Assembly: GCF_009649685.1 (NCBI RefSeq)
Contig: NZ_WJPK01000003.1
Span: forward strand, 391,921-455,920
Source of the DNA: Flavobacteriaceae bacterium EG-1
GTDB taxonomy: Bacteria > Bacteroidota > Bacteroidia > Flavobacteriales > Flavobacteriaceae
Length of the DNA: 64,000 nt
Direction of reading: 5' to 3'
In this document: positions 47,113 to 56,125 of the stretch, piece after piece
Position numbering within the stretch: position 1 is the stretch's first letter
How the letters are laid out: every line of letters starts with the position of its first letter
Notes under the pieces: model-generated
The model's input: the letters and a program-made list of their open reading frames with translations, nothing else
Database searches by the model: none
Told to the model about the DNA's origin: nothing
Position numbers and translations under genes: made by a program

Positions 47113-48849
47113 ATGGCAGATAAAAAAGTAAGCATATTAAATGCATTCAAAACCATTATTTGGCCTAGAAAAAATCTTGTCTTTATTGGCTTGTTATTAA
47201 TAGTTATAAGCAAAGCGGCTAGTTTTGTCACACCAATAGCTTCAAAATATTTAATTGATGATGTAATAGCAAATAAGGATATTGAGATGCTAAAATTACT
47301 CGTAGTCGGAGTTATATTAGCCATTTTAGTTCAAGCAGTAACTTCATTTTTATTAACGCGTATTTTAAGTGTACAAGCACAATTTTTAATTTCAGAATTA
47401 AGAGCGCAAGTACAAAAGAAAGTATTGTCTTTACCTATTCGTTTTTTCGATAACACAAAATCTGGTGCGCTAGTATCACGAATTATGTCTGATGTTGAGG
47501 GTGTGCGAAATCTAATTGGAACGGGGTTAGTACAATTAGTAGGTGGTACCATTACTGCAATAGTCTCATTAGTACTCTTATTAAGAATTAGCCCTACTAT
47601 GACATTATTCACATTTATACCTTTAGCCATTTTTGCGGTTATCGCTTTAAAAGCTTTTAAAATTATCAGACCTATTTTTAGAAATAGAGGTAAAATAAAT
47701 GCCGAAGTAAAAGGAAGACTAACAGAAACTTTAGGTGGTATTCGTGTAATAAAAGGGTTTAATTCAGAAAATCAAGAGCACAAAATTTTTGAAGAAGGCG
47801 TCGATGAGCTCTTTCAAAATGTAAAAAAGAGTTTAACCACCACAGCATTTATGACGAGCTCTTCTACTTTTCTCATCGGAATTGCCACAACTGGTGTTAT
47901 GGGTTTTGGAGGTTATAAAATTATTCAGGGCGAATTAACTGTTGGAGATTTATTAATGTTTACAGTACTTCTAGGTATAATGGTGGCTCCAATTGTGCAA
48001 ATGAGTAATATTGGCAGTCAACTAACCGAGGCACTTGCAGGTTTAGATCGTACTGAAGAGTTGATGAATGAAATTTCAGAGGATGAAGAAACAAACCGTA
48101 CAATAGAATTAAAAGGACTTAAAGGGGATATGGTATTCGACAATGTTTCTTTTTCATATGAAGAAGATAAAGAAGTACTACACGATATTAGCTTTAATGC
48201 AAAATCTGGTGAAGTTATTGCACTGGTAGGTAGTTCCGGATCAGGTAAAACAACAATTGCCGGACTAGCAGCTAGTTTTCTAAATCCTAAAAAAGGTAAA
48301 ATAACTATAGATGGTAACGACTTATCGAAAGTAAATCTAAGTAGTTTCCGTCAAAACTTAGGAGTCGTTTTACAAGATGATTTCTTATTTGAAGGAACGA
48401 TTAGAGAAAATATCCTATTTCCAAGACCAAATGCCTATGAAGAGGAATTACAAAATGCCGTAAAATCTGCTTATGTAAATGAATTCACAGACCGATTTGA
48501 TAATGGATTAGACACCTTAATTGGTGAACGTGGTGTAAAATTATCTGGAGGACAACGACAACGTATTGCAATTGCAAGAGCTGTGCTCGCTGATCCTAAA
48601 ATATTAATTTTAGATGAAGCCACTTCAAATTTAGATACAGAGAGTGAAGCACTAATTCAAAAAAGTTTAGCTGAACTTACGAAGGGAAGAACTACGTTTG
48701 TTATCGCACACCGATTAAGTACAATTCGCAAAGCTGATAAAATATTGGTTATTGAAGATGGTAAAATTGCAGAACGAGGTACGCATGATGAGTTAATTTC
48801 TATAAATGGCAGATATCATAATTTGTTCACATATCAGGCAAGAATATAA
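47113..48849 (+). CDS. ABC transporter, fused permease and ATPase (MsbA-like exporter)
   Basis: Half-transporter of 578 residues. The membrane domain occupies about 1-320 and the ATPase domain about 335-578, with Walker A GSSGSGKT, signature LSGGQRQR and Walker B ILDEATS. I choose the ATG at 47113; a TTG six bases upstream is in frame but less likely. The type covers MsbA-like lipid flippases and drug exporters. No neighbouring gene points to a substrate. A -7-like box precedes it. Confidence 0.92.
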   Translation: MADKKVSILNAFKTIIWPRKNLVFIGLLLIVISKAASFVTPIASKYLIDDVIANKDIEMLKLLVVGVILAILVQAVTSFLLTRILSVQAQFLISELRAQVQKKVLSLPIRFFDNTKSGALVSRIMSDVEGVRNLIGTGLVQLVGGTITAIVSLVLLLRISPTMTLFTFIPLAIFAVIALKAFKIIRPIFRNRGKINAEVKGRLTETLGGIRVIKGFNSENQEHKIFEEGVDELFQNVKKSLTTTAFMTSSSTFLIGIATTGVMGFGGYKIIQGELTVGDLLMFTVLLGIMVAPIVQMSNIGSQLTEALAGLDRTEELMNEISEDEETNRTIELKGLKGDMVFDNVSFSYEEDKEVLHDISFNAKSGEVIALVGSSGSGKTTIAGLAASFLNPKKGKITIDGNDLSKVNLSSFRQNLGVVLQDDFLFEGTIRENILFPRPNAYEEELQNAVKSAYVNEFTDRFDNGLDTLIGERGVKLSGGQRQRIAIARAVLADPKILILDEATSNLDTESEALIQKSLAELTKGRTTFVIAHRLSTIRKADKILVIEDGKIAERGTHDELISINGRYHNLFTYQARI

Positions 48850-49035
48850 TTTACTTTTTAAGTATTCTTCAAAAACGCAACTTACAATCATTATTATTTC
48901 CCCCCTTTAGATATAATTTTATCAAAATAGTTAACGCCTATTTTTAAAATCACATTAATTTTAAAGTAAACACTCAAATACTTCCAAGTCTAAACTAAAT
49001 TTAGCAAGTTCGTTAGAATTAAAATTTATTTAAAC

Positions 49036-51591
49036 TTGGACCAAAATTCATATATAGCACATTTAAAGGCTAATTTTCCTCAAGGTAAAACTAAAGTCTA
49101 TCCTAAAAATCATGTTTTATTTAAAATTCATAAAAAGGTTAAAACTTTTCGATGGATATTATCTGGTTTAGTAAATTATTATCTAGAAAGTGATGAGCCA
49201 GAAAACGACATACTAGTTTGTCAAATATCAGAACCTTTGAGTACTTTAGGTGTAGACGGTTTAAATTCTCCTAAAAGATATAATTATAAAGCAGTAACTT
49301 CCTCTAATGGCGCAACCTTTTTTGAAGTTCCAATAAGTGCATTAGAAACCTATTTAACAAAAGACAGCAAAAATAAATTACTTATAAATATAGCATCAAC
49401 TTTATACCACCAACTTAAATCTGCTCTATTAAAACAAACTGAACTTTCACAACCGGCACGAACTAAACCTATAGAAGATGATAGGGAATTTTACATGTCC
49501 CCAGAGACCAATACAGCCGAAATAATAAAATTAATGCGCTGTTCTCCGTTTTTAGATCAATTTTCAGAGAAAAACCTTTCTAAAATTGCCAGCATTTCAG
49601 AACGAAGAGAATACGAACCTTACGAGTTACTTTACGTCCAAGATCGATTTACAAATGGCCTTTCTATTTTAATAAATGGAGAGGTAAGCATTAAAAGAAT
49701 AGAAGGGAATATTGAAATAAAACAACGCTCAATTAAAGATCCTGGTTTTATTTTTGGTTGGTCAAGTTTTTTAGGCGACAAAGACATTTGTTCGGCAATA
49801 ACGGTAAAAAAAAGTGCGCTTTATTTTGTTCCGTATTCCAAGCTTAAGTCTATGTTTATTTCAGATAGAGCATTTGAAAAACAATTTTACAAACAATTAC
49901 TTTGGTTAATCGGAAACCAAATTAACGCTGCATTTTTACGGTATTTAGGACTTTTAGGAAAACACAATTTACAGGCGGTTTTTCATTTAATAGAAAACAA
50001 TAAATCTAGGTTACCTTTAACTTCTAAACTTCACCAAAGTATACATTTATTAAAGAATGTAAACACCAAAGAAATTGCTTATGCTAGTTTGAAAACCATA
50101 TTAACAACGGGTACATCTTTAGAACGTCATATAGCTTCTTTAAGCTTAGAACTGTTAAAGGATGATAATGAAGAACTTCAATTTATTAAGGGCTTAGAGA
50201 ATATTTACACTACCGTAGTTGAAAGCACATCTAAATCTACTCTTGAAATCAGAAAAGAATGTGCTACGGCCACAAAAAATCTTTTTCAAAACCAAAATTA
50301 CCACATTGATGGATGGGAAAATTTACCTGAAGGAAATGGTCATATTTTCATTTACAACCATTTAGTAAATGACACTCATTACACACTTAATAACGATTTT
50401 CAAATTACATTAGATTCTCATTTCATAAGTGCTATGGTACTGCAAGATAAATATGACGACTCAGGAATAAGAACCATTAGAATAGGACGTGGGCAAGAAT
50501 ATGGTCATCAAAATTATTATAACAAATTAGGCCATATTAATGTTTACACTAAAGAATCTGAACAATCTTCCAAAGAGCGAAAAAAAATTTCTCGAAGTAT
50601 CTTTTATAATCAAGCAGAAGACTATTTAAAGAATGGATACAATCTTATAATAAGTCCTGAAGGAACGTCATATCGTACAGAAAACTCACCTGGACCCTTT
50701 AAATTAGGGAGTTTTAAATTAGCTATGAACATGAAACCGCAACCAAAAATTGTTCCCTTAGTTATGGTAAACTTCGACAATAGAATAAAAGACAACCTTT
50801 TTTATTGCAAAATACTTCCTGCATTCAAATTAAAAGAACATGTGAAGAATACTGATAAAGAAAGTCTAATTTCATTTGTAAATGAATATCAAAAAGAATA
50901 TGTGGATCATGTAAAGGAAGCTAGAAAAACCGCCGAAATTTTAATGAATAAGGCAACGAACATCTCAGATTTAAGTGACCCACCAGAAATGTGGTTTAAT
51001 GAAATTAAAAGATTAAATAAAAGAGTTTCCAAATTAGAACATCAAAAACAACTATTTGCATTTTATGGTAGTTCATCCATTCGTCTATGGATAAGTATGA
51101 AAAAAGATTTAGCACCTTTAAATGTAGTGAACCTTGGTTTTGGCGGTTCTACTTTTCCTTGGTGCATACACTATTTTGATAAAATTTTTAACGCAGTTAA
51201 ACCAAAAAAGATAATACTTTATGCAGGAGAAAATGATCTAAATGAAGGCAGAACTCCGCAACAGGTTTTAGCAGATTGCCAAGAATTGGTGAGCTTGATA
51301 ATTGAGAAATATCCTGAGGCAAATTTGGCTTTAATAAGTTTAAAGCCCAGCATGGAAAGAGAAGCCATGATACCTCAAATTATAGAAACCAATTTATTAT
51401 TATCAAAATATATCATAGGAGAATTAAAAGCGCAATTTATAAATGTTTTCGCACCCATGATTACTTCTGAGAATAGACCCAGGCCTGAATTGTACATGAG
51501 TGATGGTCTTCATTTAAACAAAGAAGGTTATCGAATTTGGAGTAGCACTATCAAAGAGGCATTATTAATACCTGAAACCGATATTAATTAA
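49036..51591 (+). CDS. Tandem cNMP-binding, PlsC-like acyltransferase and SGNH esterase fusion
   Basis: Protein of 851 residues using a TTG start (no ATG before residue 154). Two Crp-type cyclic-nucleotide-binding folds are visible, one degenerate at about 1-130 and one clearer at about 165-290 with GLSILINGEVSIK. A lysophospholipid-acyltransferase-like domain (about 425-630) shows NHLVND at 441-446 and PEGTS at 541-545; the first is H-x3-D instead of the usual H-x4-D. The C-terminal SGNH hydrolase (about 672-845) has YGSSSI at 677-682, NLGFGG, GENDLNEG and DGLHLN (D823, H826). No signal peptide. This suggests lipid acylation and deacylation controlled by a nucleotide; specific lipid unknown. 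Confidence 0.78.
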   Translation: MDQNSYIAHLKANFPQGKTKVYPKNHVLFKIHKKVKTFRWILSGLVNYYLESDEPENDILVCQISEPLSTLGVDGLNSPKRYNYKAVTSSNGATFFEVPISALETYLTKDSKNKLLINIASTLYHQLKSALLKQTELSQPARTKPIEDDREFYMSPETNTAEIIKLMRCSPFLDQFSEKNLSKIASISERREYEPYELLYVQDRFTNGLSILINGEVSIKRIEGNIEIKQRSIKDPGFIFGWSSFLGDKDICSAITVKKSALYFVPYSKLKSMFISDRAFEKQFYKQLLWLIGNQINAAFLRYLGLLGKHNLQAVFHLIENNKSRLPLTSKLHQSIHLLKNVNTKEIAYASLKTILTTGTSLERHIASLSLELLKDDNEELQFIKGLENIYTTVVESTSKSTLEIRKECATATKNLFQNQNYHIDGWENLPEGNGHIFIYNHLVNDTHYTLNNDFQITLDSHFISAMVLQDKYDDSGIRTIRIGRGQEYGHQNYYNKLGHINVYTKESEQSSKERKKISRSIFYNQAEDYLKNGYNLIISPEGTSYRTENSPGPFKLGSFKLAMNMKPQPKIVPLVMVNFDNRIKDNLFYCKILPAFKLKEHVKNTDKESLISFVNEYQKEYVDHVKEARKTAEILMNKATNISDLSDPPEMWFNEIKRLNKRVSKLEHQKQLFAFYGSSSIRLWISMKKDLAPLNVVNLGFGGSTFPWCIHYFDKIFNAVKPKKIILYAGENDLNEGRTPQQVLADCQELVSLIIEKYPEANLALISLKPSMEREAMIPQIIETNLLLSKYIIGELKAQFINVFAPMITSENRPRPELYMSDGLHLNKEGYRIWSSTIKEALLIPETDIN

Positions 51592-51639
51592 TTTAATCAA
51601 TTGTGAAATTGTAATCGCAACTGCTCTTAAAGACATGAA

Positions 51640-51969
51640 TTAAGATTCCGGTGCCAACTCAACTTCCAATCCCTCTAAATCTTCCGTAATATGTATCTGG
51701 CAACCCAATCTTGAATTGTCTTCAACATTAAAAGCTTCTGCTAACATTGCGTCTTCATCATCCGATTTTTCAGGAAGTTCATGATCCGATTTCACATAAC
51801 ATTGGCAAGAAGCACACATAGCCATACCACCACAAATTCCAATTGTTCCTTCAGGAGCCAGTTCATAAGAACGAACAATCTCCATTAGATTCATATTCAT
51901 ATCTGTAGGTGCATCAACCTCATGAGTAACACCATCTCTGTCGGTTATTTTAATTTTAATATCTGACAT
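51640..51969 (-). CDS. 2Fe-2S ferredoxin
   Basis: Electron carrier of 109 residues with cluster cysteines C46, C52, C55 and C90 (C-x5-C-x2-C, then C), the adrenodoxin/Isc-type arrangement rather than the plant type. It follows a ferredoxin-NADP reductase gene by 29 bases in the same direction, so the pair can pass NADPH electrons. The next gene upstream encodes NifU-C, which hints at use in Fe-S assembly. Confidence 0.9.
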   Translation of the reverse strand: MSDIKIKITDRDGVTHEVDAPTDMNMNLMEIVRSYELAPEGTIGICGGMAMCASCQCYVKSDHELPEKSDDEDAMLAEAFNVEDNSRLGCQIHITEDLEGLEVELAPES

Positions 51970-51998
51970 TATATTTAGGTTCGTTTATCTAATTTCTA

Positions 51999-53060
51999 CT
52001 ATTCAATCGCTTTCACTACTGCTTTTGGAGCCTCTTTTTTAGAACCGTCAAAACCAGTAACACCGCCAACAGTTGTATACTTCATTACGTATTTCTTATC
52101 TGGAAATATACGTTGATAGGCACTTTGACACATTAATGTTGCTTCATGAAAACCACAAAGAATCAATTTCAATTTACCTGGGTAAGTATTAACATCACCA
52201 ATAGCATAAATACCAGGAATATTAGTCTGATAATCTAAGGTGTTATCCACTTTTATAGCATTTTTTTCGATATCAAGTCCCCAATCAGCAATAGGGCCAA
52301 GTTTGGGCGAAAGACCAAACAACGGAATAAAATTATCTACTTCCAATTCAATTTCTTCACCTTCATCACCAGATTTTCGAATAGTTACCGATTCTAAATT
52401 AGCATCTCCTTTTAATCCAATTATTTCAGCAGGTGTTATCAAATTAATTTTACCGGCATTCTTAAGGTCCTGAACTTTTTCTACAGAATCTAATGCACCA
52501 CGAAATTCGTTTCTTCTGTGAACTAAAGTTACTTCAGAAGCAACATCTGCTAGAAAGATACTCCAATCTAATGCTGAATCACCACCACCTGCTATAACAA
52601 CTTTCTTATCGCGATAAACCTCAGGATCTTTGATTATATATGCCACACCATTATCCTCAAACTTCTCTAGATTATCAAGCAAAGGTTTTCTTGGCTCAAA
52701 ACTACCAAGACCACCAGCTATGGCTACAATAGGAGCTTGATGCTTCGTACCTTTATTAGTGGTAACTACAAAAGTACCATCCTCTAATTTATCAATAGTT
52801 TCTGCTCTTTCACCCAAGGTAAATCCTGGTTGAAAGGCTTTTATCTGCTCCATTAAATTATCTACCAATTCACCTGCAAGTACTTCAGGAAATCCTGGAA
52901 TATCGTAGATTGGTTTTTTAGGGTAGATTTCGGAACACTGGCCTCCAGCTTGTGGTAATGCGTCAATAAGATGACATTTTAATTTTAATAGTCCTGCTTC
53001 AAAAACGGCAAAAAGTCCAGTCGGACCCGCGCCGATTATCAAAATATCTGTTTTAATCAT
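51999..53060 (-). CDS. Ferredoxin-NADP reductase, thioredoxin-reductase-like type
   Basis: Flavoprotein of 353 residues with an N-terminal FAD motif GAGPTGLFA near 10-18, an NADP motif AGGGDSALDW near residue 160 and a late AIGDVNTYPG block. There is no redox-active CxxC of thioredoxin reductase, so the YumC/FNR-like branch is the better call. It sits next to a 2Fe-2S ferredoxin gene. A -7-like box lies 25 bases upstream of the start. Confidence 0.88.
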   Translation of the reverse strand: MIKTDILIIGAGPTGLFAVFEAGLLKLKCHLIDALPQAGGQCSEIYPKKPIYDIPGFPEVLAGELVDNLMEQIKAFQPGFTLGERAETIDKLEDGTFVVTTNKGTKHQAPIVAIAGGLGSFEPRKPLLDNLEKFEDNGVAYIIKDPEVYRDKKVVIAGGGDSALDWSIFLADVASEVTLVHRRNEFRGALDSVEKVQDLKNAGKINLITPAEIIGLKGDANLESVTIRKSGDEGEEIELEVDNFIPLFGLSPKLGPIADWGLDIEKNAIKVDNTLDYQTNIPGIYAIGDVNTYPGKLKLILCGFHEATLMCQSAYQRIFPDKKYVMKYTTVGGVTGFDGSKKEAPKAVVKAIE

Positions 53061-53084
53061 TTAAAAATACATTAAATATAGAGT

Positions 53085-53092
53085 CAAAAATA
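53085..53092 (-). promoter_or_regulatory. -7 box TATTTTTG upstream of ferredoxin reductase
   Basis: Minus-strand TATTTTTG, a TAnnTTTG match, 25 bases before the ATG. It suggests that the reductase-ferredoxin pair has its own promoter apart from nifU/mrp. Confidence 0.35.
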
Positions 53093-53132
53093 GTTTGGTA
53101 TATTATTAAGTTACTCGTTAAAAGTTAGTAGT

Positions 53133-53372
53133 TTATTCGATATTGATTACCTCTTCAATTTGTGGTGCATATTTTTTAATTGTCATTTCCACACCACTTT
53201 TTAAAGTCATTTGATTGACAGAACAACCAACACAAGCTCCTTCAAGTTTTACCTTTACAGAGTTCTCATTATCAATTGAAATCAATGAAATATCACCTCC
53301 ATCACTTTGCAAAAAAGGCCTAATTTCTTCAAGCGCTTTTTCTACGTTTAGTTTTAATTCTTCAGGTGTCAT
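53133..53372 (-). CDS. NifU C-terminal domain protein (Fe-S scaffold)
   Basis: Small protein of 79 residues consisting only of the NifU-C fold with the cluster-binding C47-x2-C50 (CVGC). It likely holds or passes Fe-S clusters. The gene starts one base after the Mrp ATPase stop, so the two are co-translated; the pair fits an Fe-S cluster transfer module. Confidence 0.92.
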   Translation of the reverse strand: MTPEELKLNVEKALEEIRPFLQSDGGDISLISIDNENSVKVKLEGACVGCSVNQMTLKSGVEMTIKKYAPQIEEVINIE

Positions 53373-53373
53373 A

Positions 53374-54513
53374 TTATTTTTTCTTAACTGCAGAACAACC
53401 TGCCATTGTTGTTATTTTAATTGCTTCAGTTGGTGGTAGACTTTTATTTCTACTTACAACCTCCTGAACCATACTTTTGGTTAAATCTTCAAAAGCACTT
53501 TCTATTGGTGTATTTGTTTGCAAAGCTGCTGGTCTGCCAACATCTCCCGCTTCCCGAATACTTTGAACTAATGGTATTTCTCCTAAAAAAGGAACCTTTA
53601 AATCTTCAGCCAAATGTTTGGCACCTTCTTTACCAAAGATATAATATTTGTTCTCAGGTAATTCTGCAGGAGTAAAATACGCCATATTCTCAACAATACC
53701 CAATACTGGTACATTTATAGATTCTTGTTGGAACATTGCTACACCTTTTTTTGCATCTGCCAAAGCCACTTCTTGAGGGGTACTAACGACTAAAGCACCA
53801 GTAATTGGCATTGCTTGCATTATACTTAAATGAATATCTCCAGTACCAGGAGGCAGGTCTATTAACATGAAATCTATTTCTCCCCAATGCGCATCAAAAA
53901 TCATTTGATTTAAAGCCTTTGATGCCATTGGTCCGCGCCAAATTACAGCTTGATTAGGTTGTGTAAAAAACCCGATTGAAAGTAATTTTACTCCATAACT
54001 TTCAACAGGTTTCATTTTAGATTTGCCATCAATATTTATTGCTAAAGGTTTTTCATGAGTAACATCAAACATAATAGGCATTGATGGTCCATAAATATCG
54101 GCATCCAATAAACCCACCTTAAAACCCATTTTAGCAAGTGTAACAGCAAGGTTAGCAGTTACCGTAGATTTTCCTACCCCACCTTTTCCGGATGCCACAG
54201 CAATAATATTTTGAATACCAGGTAAAGGCTTACCTTTTATTTCATTGGTTTTTGGCTTTGCTGGAGCATTAACTTTTATATTGATTTTAATTTTTGCCTT
54301 CTCATAAACTTCTTGATGGATAATTTTTAAAATCTCAACTTCAGTTTTTTTACGAGCTTGTAAACTAGGATTTGCTATGGTAATATCAACCTCTACCTCA
54401 TCACCAAAAATTTGTATATTTTTTACAGCGCCACTTTCAACCATATTTTGGCCTTCACCTGGTACTGTAATTTGCTCCAATGCCTTTAAAACGGCTTTCT
54501 TTTCAATCTTCAT
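53374..54513 (-). CDS. mrp: Mrp/ApbC-family Fe-S carrier ATPase
   Basis: P-loop ATPase of 379 residues: an N-terminal MIP18/DUF59 domain (about 1-85), a linker, then the deviant Walker A GKGGVGKST at 109-117. The cysteine near the C-terminus (C374 in AGCSAVKKK) is the only one in that tail; no CxxC is visible, which is unusual for a cluster carrier. The gene heads a unit with the NifU-C gene. A -7-like box is present upstream. Confidence 0.9.
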   Translation of the reverse strand: MKIEKKAVLKALEQITVPGEGQNMVESGAVKNIQIFGDEVEVDITIANPSLQARKKTEVEILKIIHQEVYEKAKIKINIKVNAPAKPKTNEIKGKPLPGIQNIIAVASGKGGVGKSTVTANLAVTLAKMGFKVGLLDADIYGPSMPIMFDVTHEKPLAINIDGKSKMKPVESYGVKLLSIGFFTQPNQAVIWRGPMASKALNQMIFDAHWGEIDFMLIDLPPGTGDIHLSIMQAMPITGALVVSTPQEVALADAKKGVAMFQQESINVPVLGIVENMAYFTPAELPENKYYIFGKEGAKHLAEDLKVPFLGEIPLVQSIREAGDVGRPAALQTNTPIESAFEDLTKSMVQEVVSRNKSLPPTEAIKITTMAGCSAVKKK

Positions 54514-54535
54514 TATATAAAATCATTCTAAACAA

Positions 54536-54543
54536 CAAAGATA
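54536..54543 (-). promoter_or_regulatory. -7 box TATCTTTG upstream of mrp
   Basis: Minus-strand TATCTTTG, perfect TAnnTTTG match, 23 bases before the mrp ATG. Confidence 0.42.
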
Positions 54544-54638
54544 CGGTATAGGGATTAAATGATAAAGATTTCGAATTTAAATGTAGTGTTGAGAAATAAC
54601 CTAAAAATAATTATTTTGTTAGGGTAATTTAATATTGT

Positions 54639-55028
54639 TTAGCTACCCTTTATTTGATTCTCTAACTCCATCCAATGTTGGGCTTCATACATAGTATCAA
54701 ATATTTTTAACGGAACGAGAGAAAAAATCTCCTCATACTTTATGGTTTTCTTTGTCTCTTTATTGGGTGCTACCATTACAAATGAACTTACATCGGCATA
54801 GAAAGGGCAATGCATATACGCAATAATATTAATTGTATAATTAGAAGTTCTATCAAATATATATCCATATTTTTTTTTGCCATAAAATTCACGATACACT
54901 TCGTGTAAGGATATCACTTTTGCAGTATCAATAACTATGCTGTCATAAATCTTACATACAACATATGTCTCGTAAAAATATATTTTAGCAAAATCTAGCT
55001 CTAATTCACGGATTGGCGCAAGTACCAT
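54639..55028 (-). CDS. Conserved hypothetical protein (STAS/SpoIIAA-like shape)
   Basis: Protein of 129 residues with no signal peptide or membrane segment. Alternating strands and helices and small length recall the STAS/SpoIIAA-like proteins of Flavobacteriia, but no motif proves it. The gene is monocistronic, 110 bases before the alkyltransferase-like gene in transcription terms reversed, i.e. downstream of it on the same strand. Function unknown. Confidence 0.6.
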   Translation of the reverse strand: MVLAPIRELELDFAKIYFYETYVVCKIYDSIVIDTAKVISLHEVYREFYGKKKYGYIFDRTSNYTINIIAYMHCPFYADVSSFVMVAPNKETKKTIKYEEIFSLVPLKIFDTMYEAQHWMELENQIKGS

Positions 55029-55141
55029 TTGAATTACAATTTTAGAAGAAAAATACTACATTTTTTTATAAAATAAAAGACATTAACAATAATTGAGTTA
55101 CTTTATAAGCTCAATTAGACAGTAATCGAAATAATTGATTC

Positions 55142-55495
55142 CTATTCCAATTCTTTTATTGGGTCCCAAAAATAAGTTTCCAGATTTTGAATTTGATTCT
55201 CAACAACAACTATACCTTCACTTTCCAAAAGTTGTTGCATAAGATTAGTTCCATCGAAATGATGTTTACCAGTTAACAAGCCTTTTCTATTTACCACTCG
55301 ATGTGCTGGAACATCTAAAGTTTCATTTTTAGCATTAGCTGAATTAACTCCATTCATAGCCCAACCCACCATTCGCGCACTTCTTGCGGCACCTAAATAA
55401 TTGGCTATTGCTCCGTAAGAAGTAACACGGCCATAAGGTATTTGCCTTGCTACCTCATATACTTTTTGAAAAAAGTTTTTGTTTTCTGGTTTCAA
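55142..55495 (-). CDS. Alkyltransferase-like (ATL) protein, MGMT family without active cysteine
   Basis: Protein of 117 residues with the methylguanine-methyltransferase DNA-binding fold: IPYGRVTSYGAIA at 19-31 and the active-site block VPAHRVV at 62-68. The catalytic cysteine of the PCHR motif is Ala64, so it cannot take up an alkyl group; such ATL proteins bind alkylated guanine and flag it for repair. The start is TTG (55495), since a stop lies just upstream and no ATG precedes residue 42. It is three bases after the LysE-family gene in the trmB operon. Confidence 0.85.
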   Translation of the reverse strand: MKPENKNFFQKVYEVARQIPYGRVTSYGAIANYLGAARSARMVGWAMNGVNSANAKNETLDVPAHRVVNRKGLLTGKHHFDGTNLMQQLLESEGIVVVENQIQNLETYFWDPIKELE

Positions 55496-55498
55496 AAC

Positions 55499-56125
55499 TT
55501 AACTAAAGATTCTAATTAGAGTAATAACTAACAAAACAACCATTAAAATACTAAGAATATAATTTGAATTTTTCGAAAATCGTTGATTCTTATTCTCTAA
55601 TTTGTTAAAATATATGGTGTACATATATAGCACCGTAAACGTACCACAACCGGCGGCTAGCACAAATATTAAAATATCCCACACTTGAAATTTTATCCAG
55701 CCAGAAGCATTCCACATTACATTTAATCCGCTGTAATAGGGTATCGTTAGTAAGTTCAAAGCAGCAAGACCCATTCCTTTAAAATAACTATTTCTCTTAC
55801 TCACTTTTATCAATCTCACTTCTTCTTTCTTATTTTTTCTTGCTGCGATATAAAAATAAACTGCAAAAACTGCAAAAACAATAACTGCAATTTTTAATAG
55901 CCATTCTGAAACTATCGGGTTATTATGTAAAAACTTAGAAATCCATACCGCAATTAAAGCTTGAATTAAAATAGTAGTGGAAATACCTAAGCTAAAAACA
56001 ATTCCATTCAATTTACCCTTATTCACACTTACTTTTGCGGCATTCATATTTAACAATCCTGGAGGAACTGTAGCCATAAATGCTGCTGAAAAAGTGGCAA
56101 AAAAAAGGATTAATAAATGTGTCAT
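55499..56125 (-). CDS. LysE-family translocator
   Basis: Inner-membrane protein of 208 residues with about six membrane segments. The N-terminal block ATVPPGLLNM (about residues 18-27) corresponds to the PGP motif of LysE/RhtB exporters, although the second proline-glycine pattern differs. Likely exports an amino acid or related metabolite. Its ATG shares one base with the trmB stop (TAATG), so it is translated with trmB. Confidence 0.8.
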   Translation of the reverse strand: MTHLLILFFATFSAAFMATVPPGLLNMNAAKVSVNKGKLNGIVFSLGISTTILIQALIAVWISKFLHNNPIVSEWLLKIAVIVFAVFAVYFYIAARKNKKEEVRLIKVSKRNSYFKGMGLAALNLLTIPYYSGLNVMWNASGWIKFQVWDILIFVLAAGCGTFTVLYMYTIYFNKLENKNQRFSKNSNYILSILMVVLLVITLIRIFS

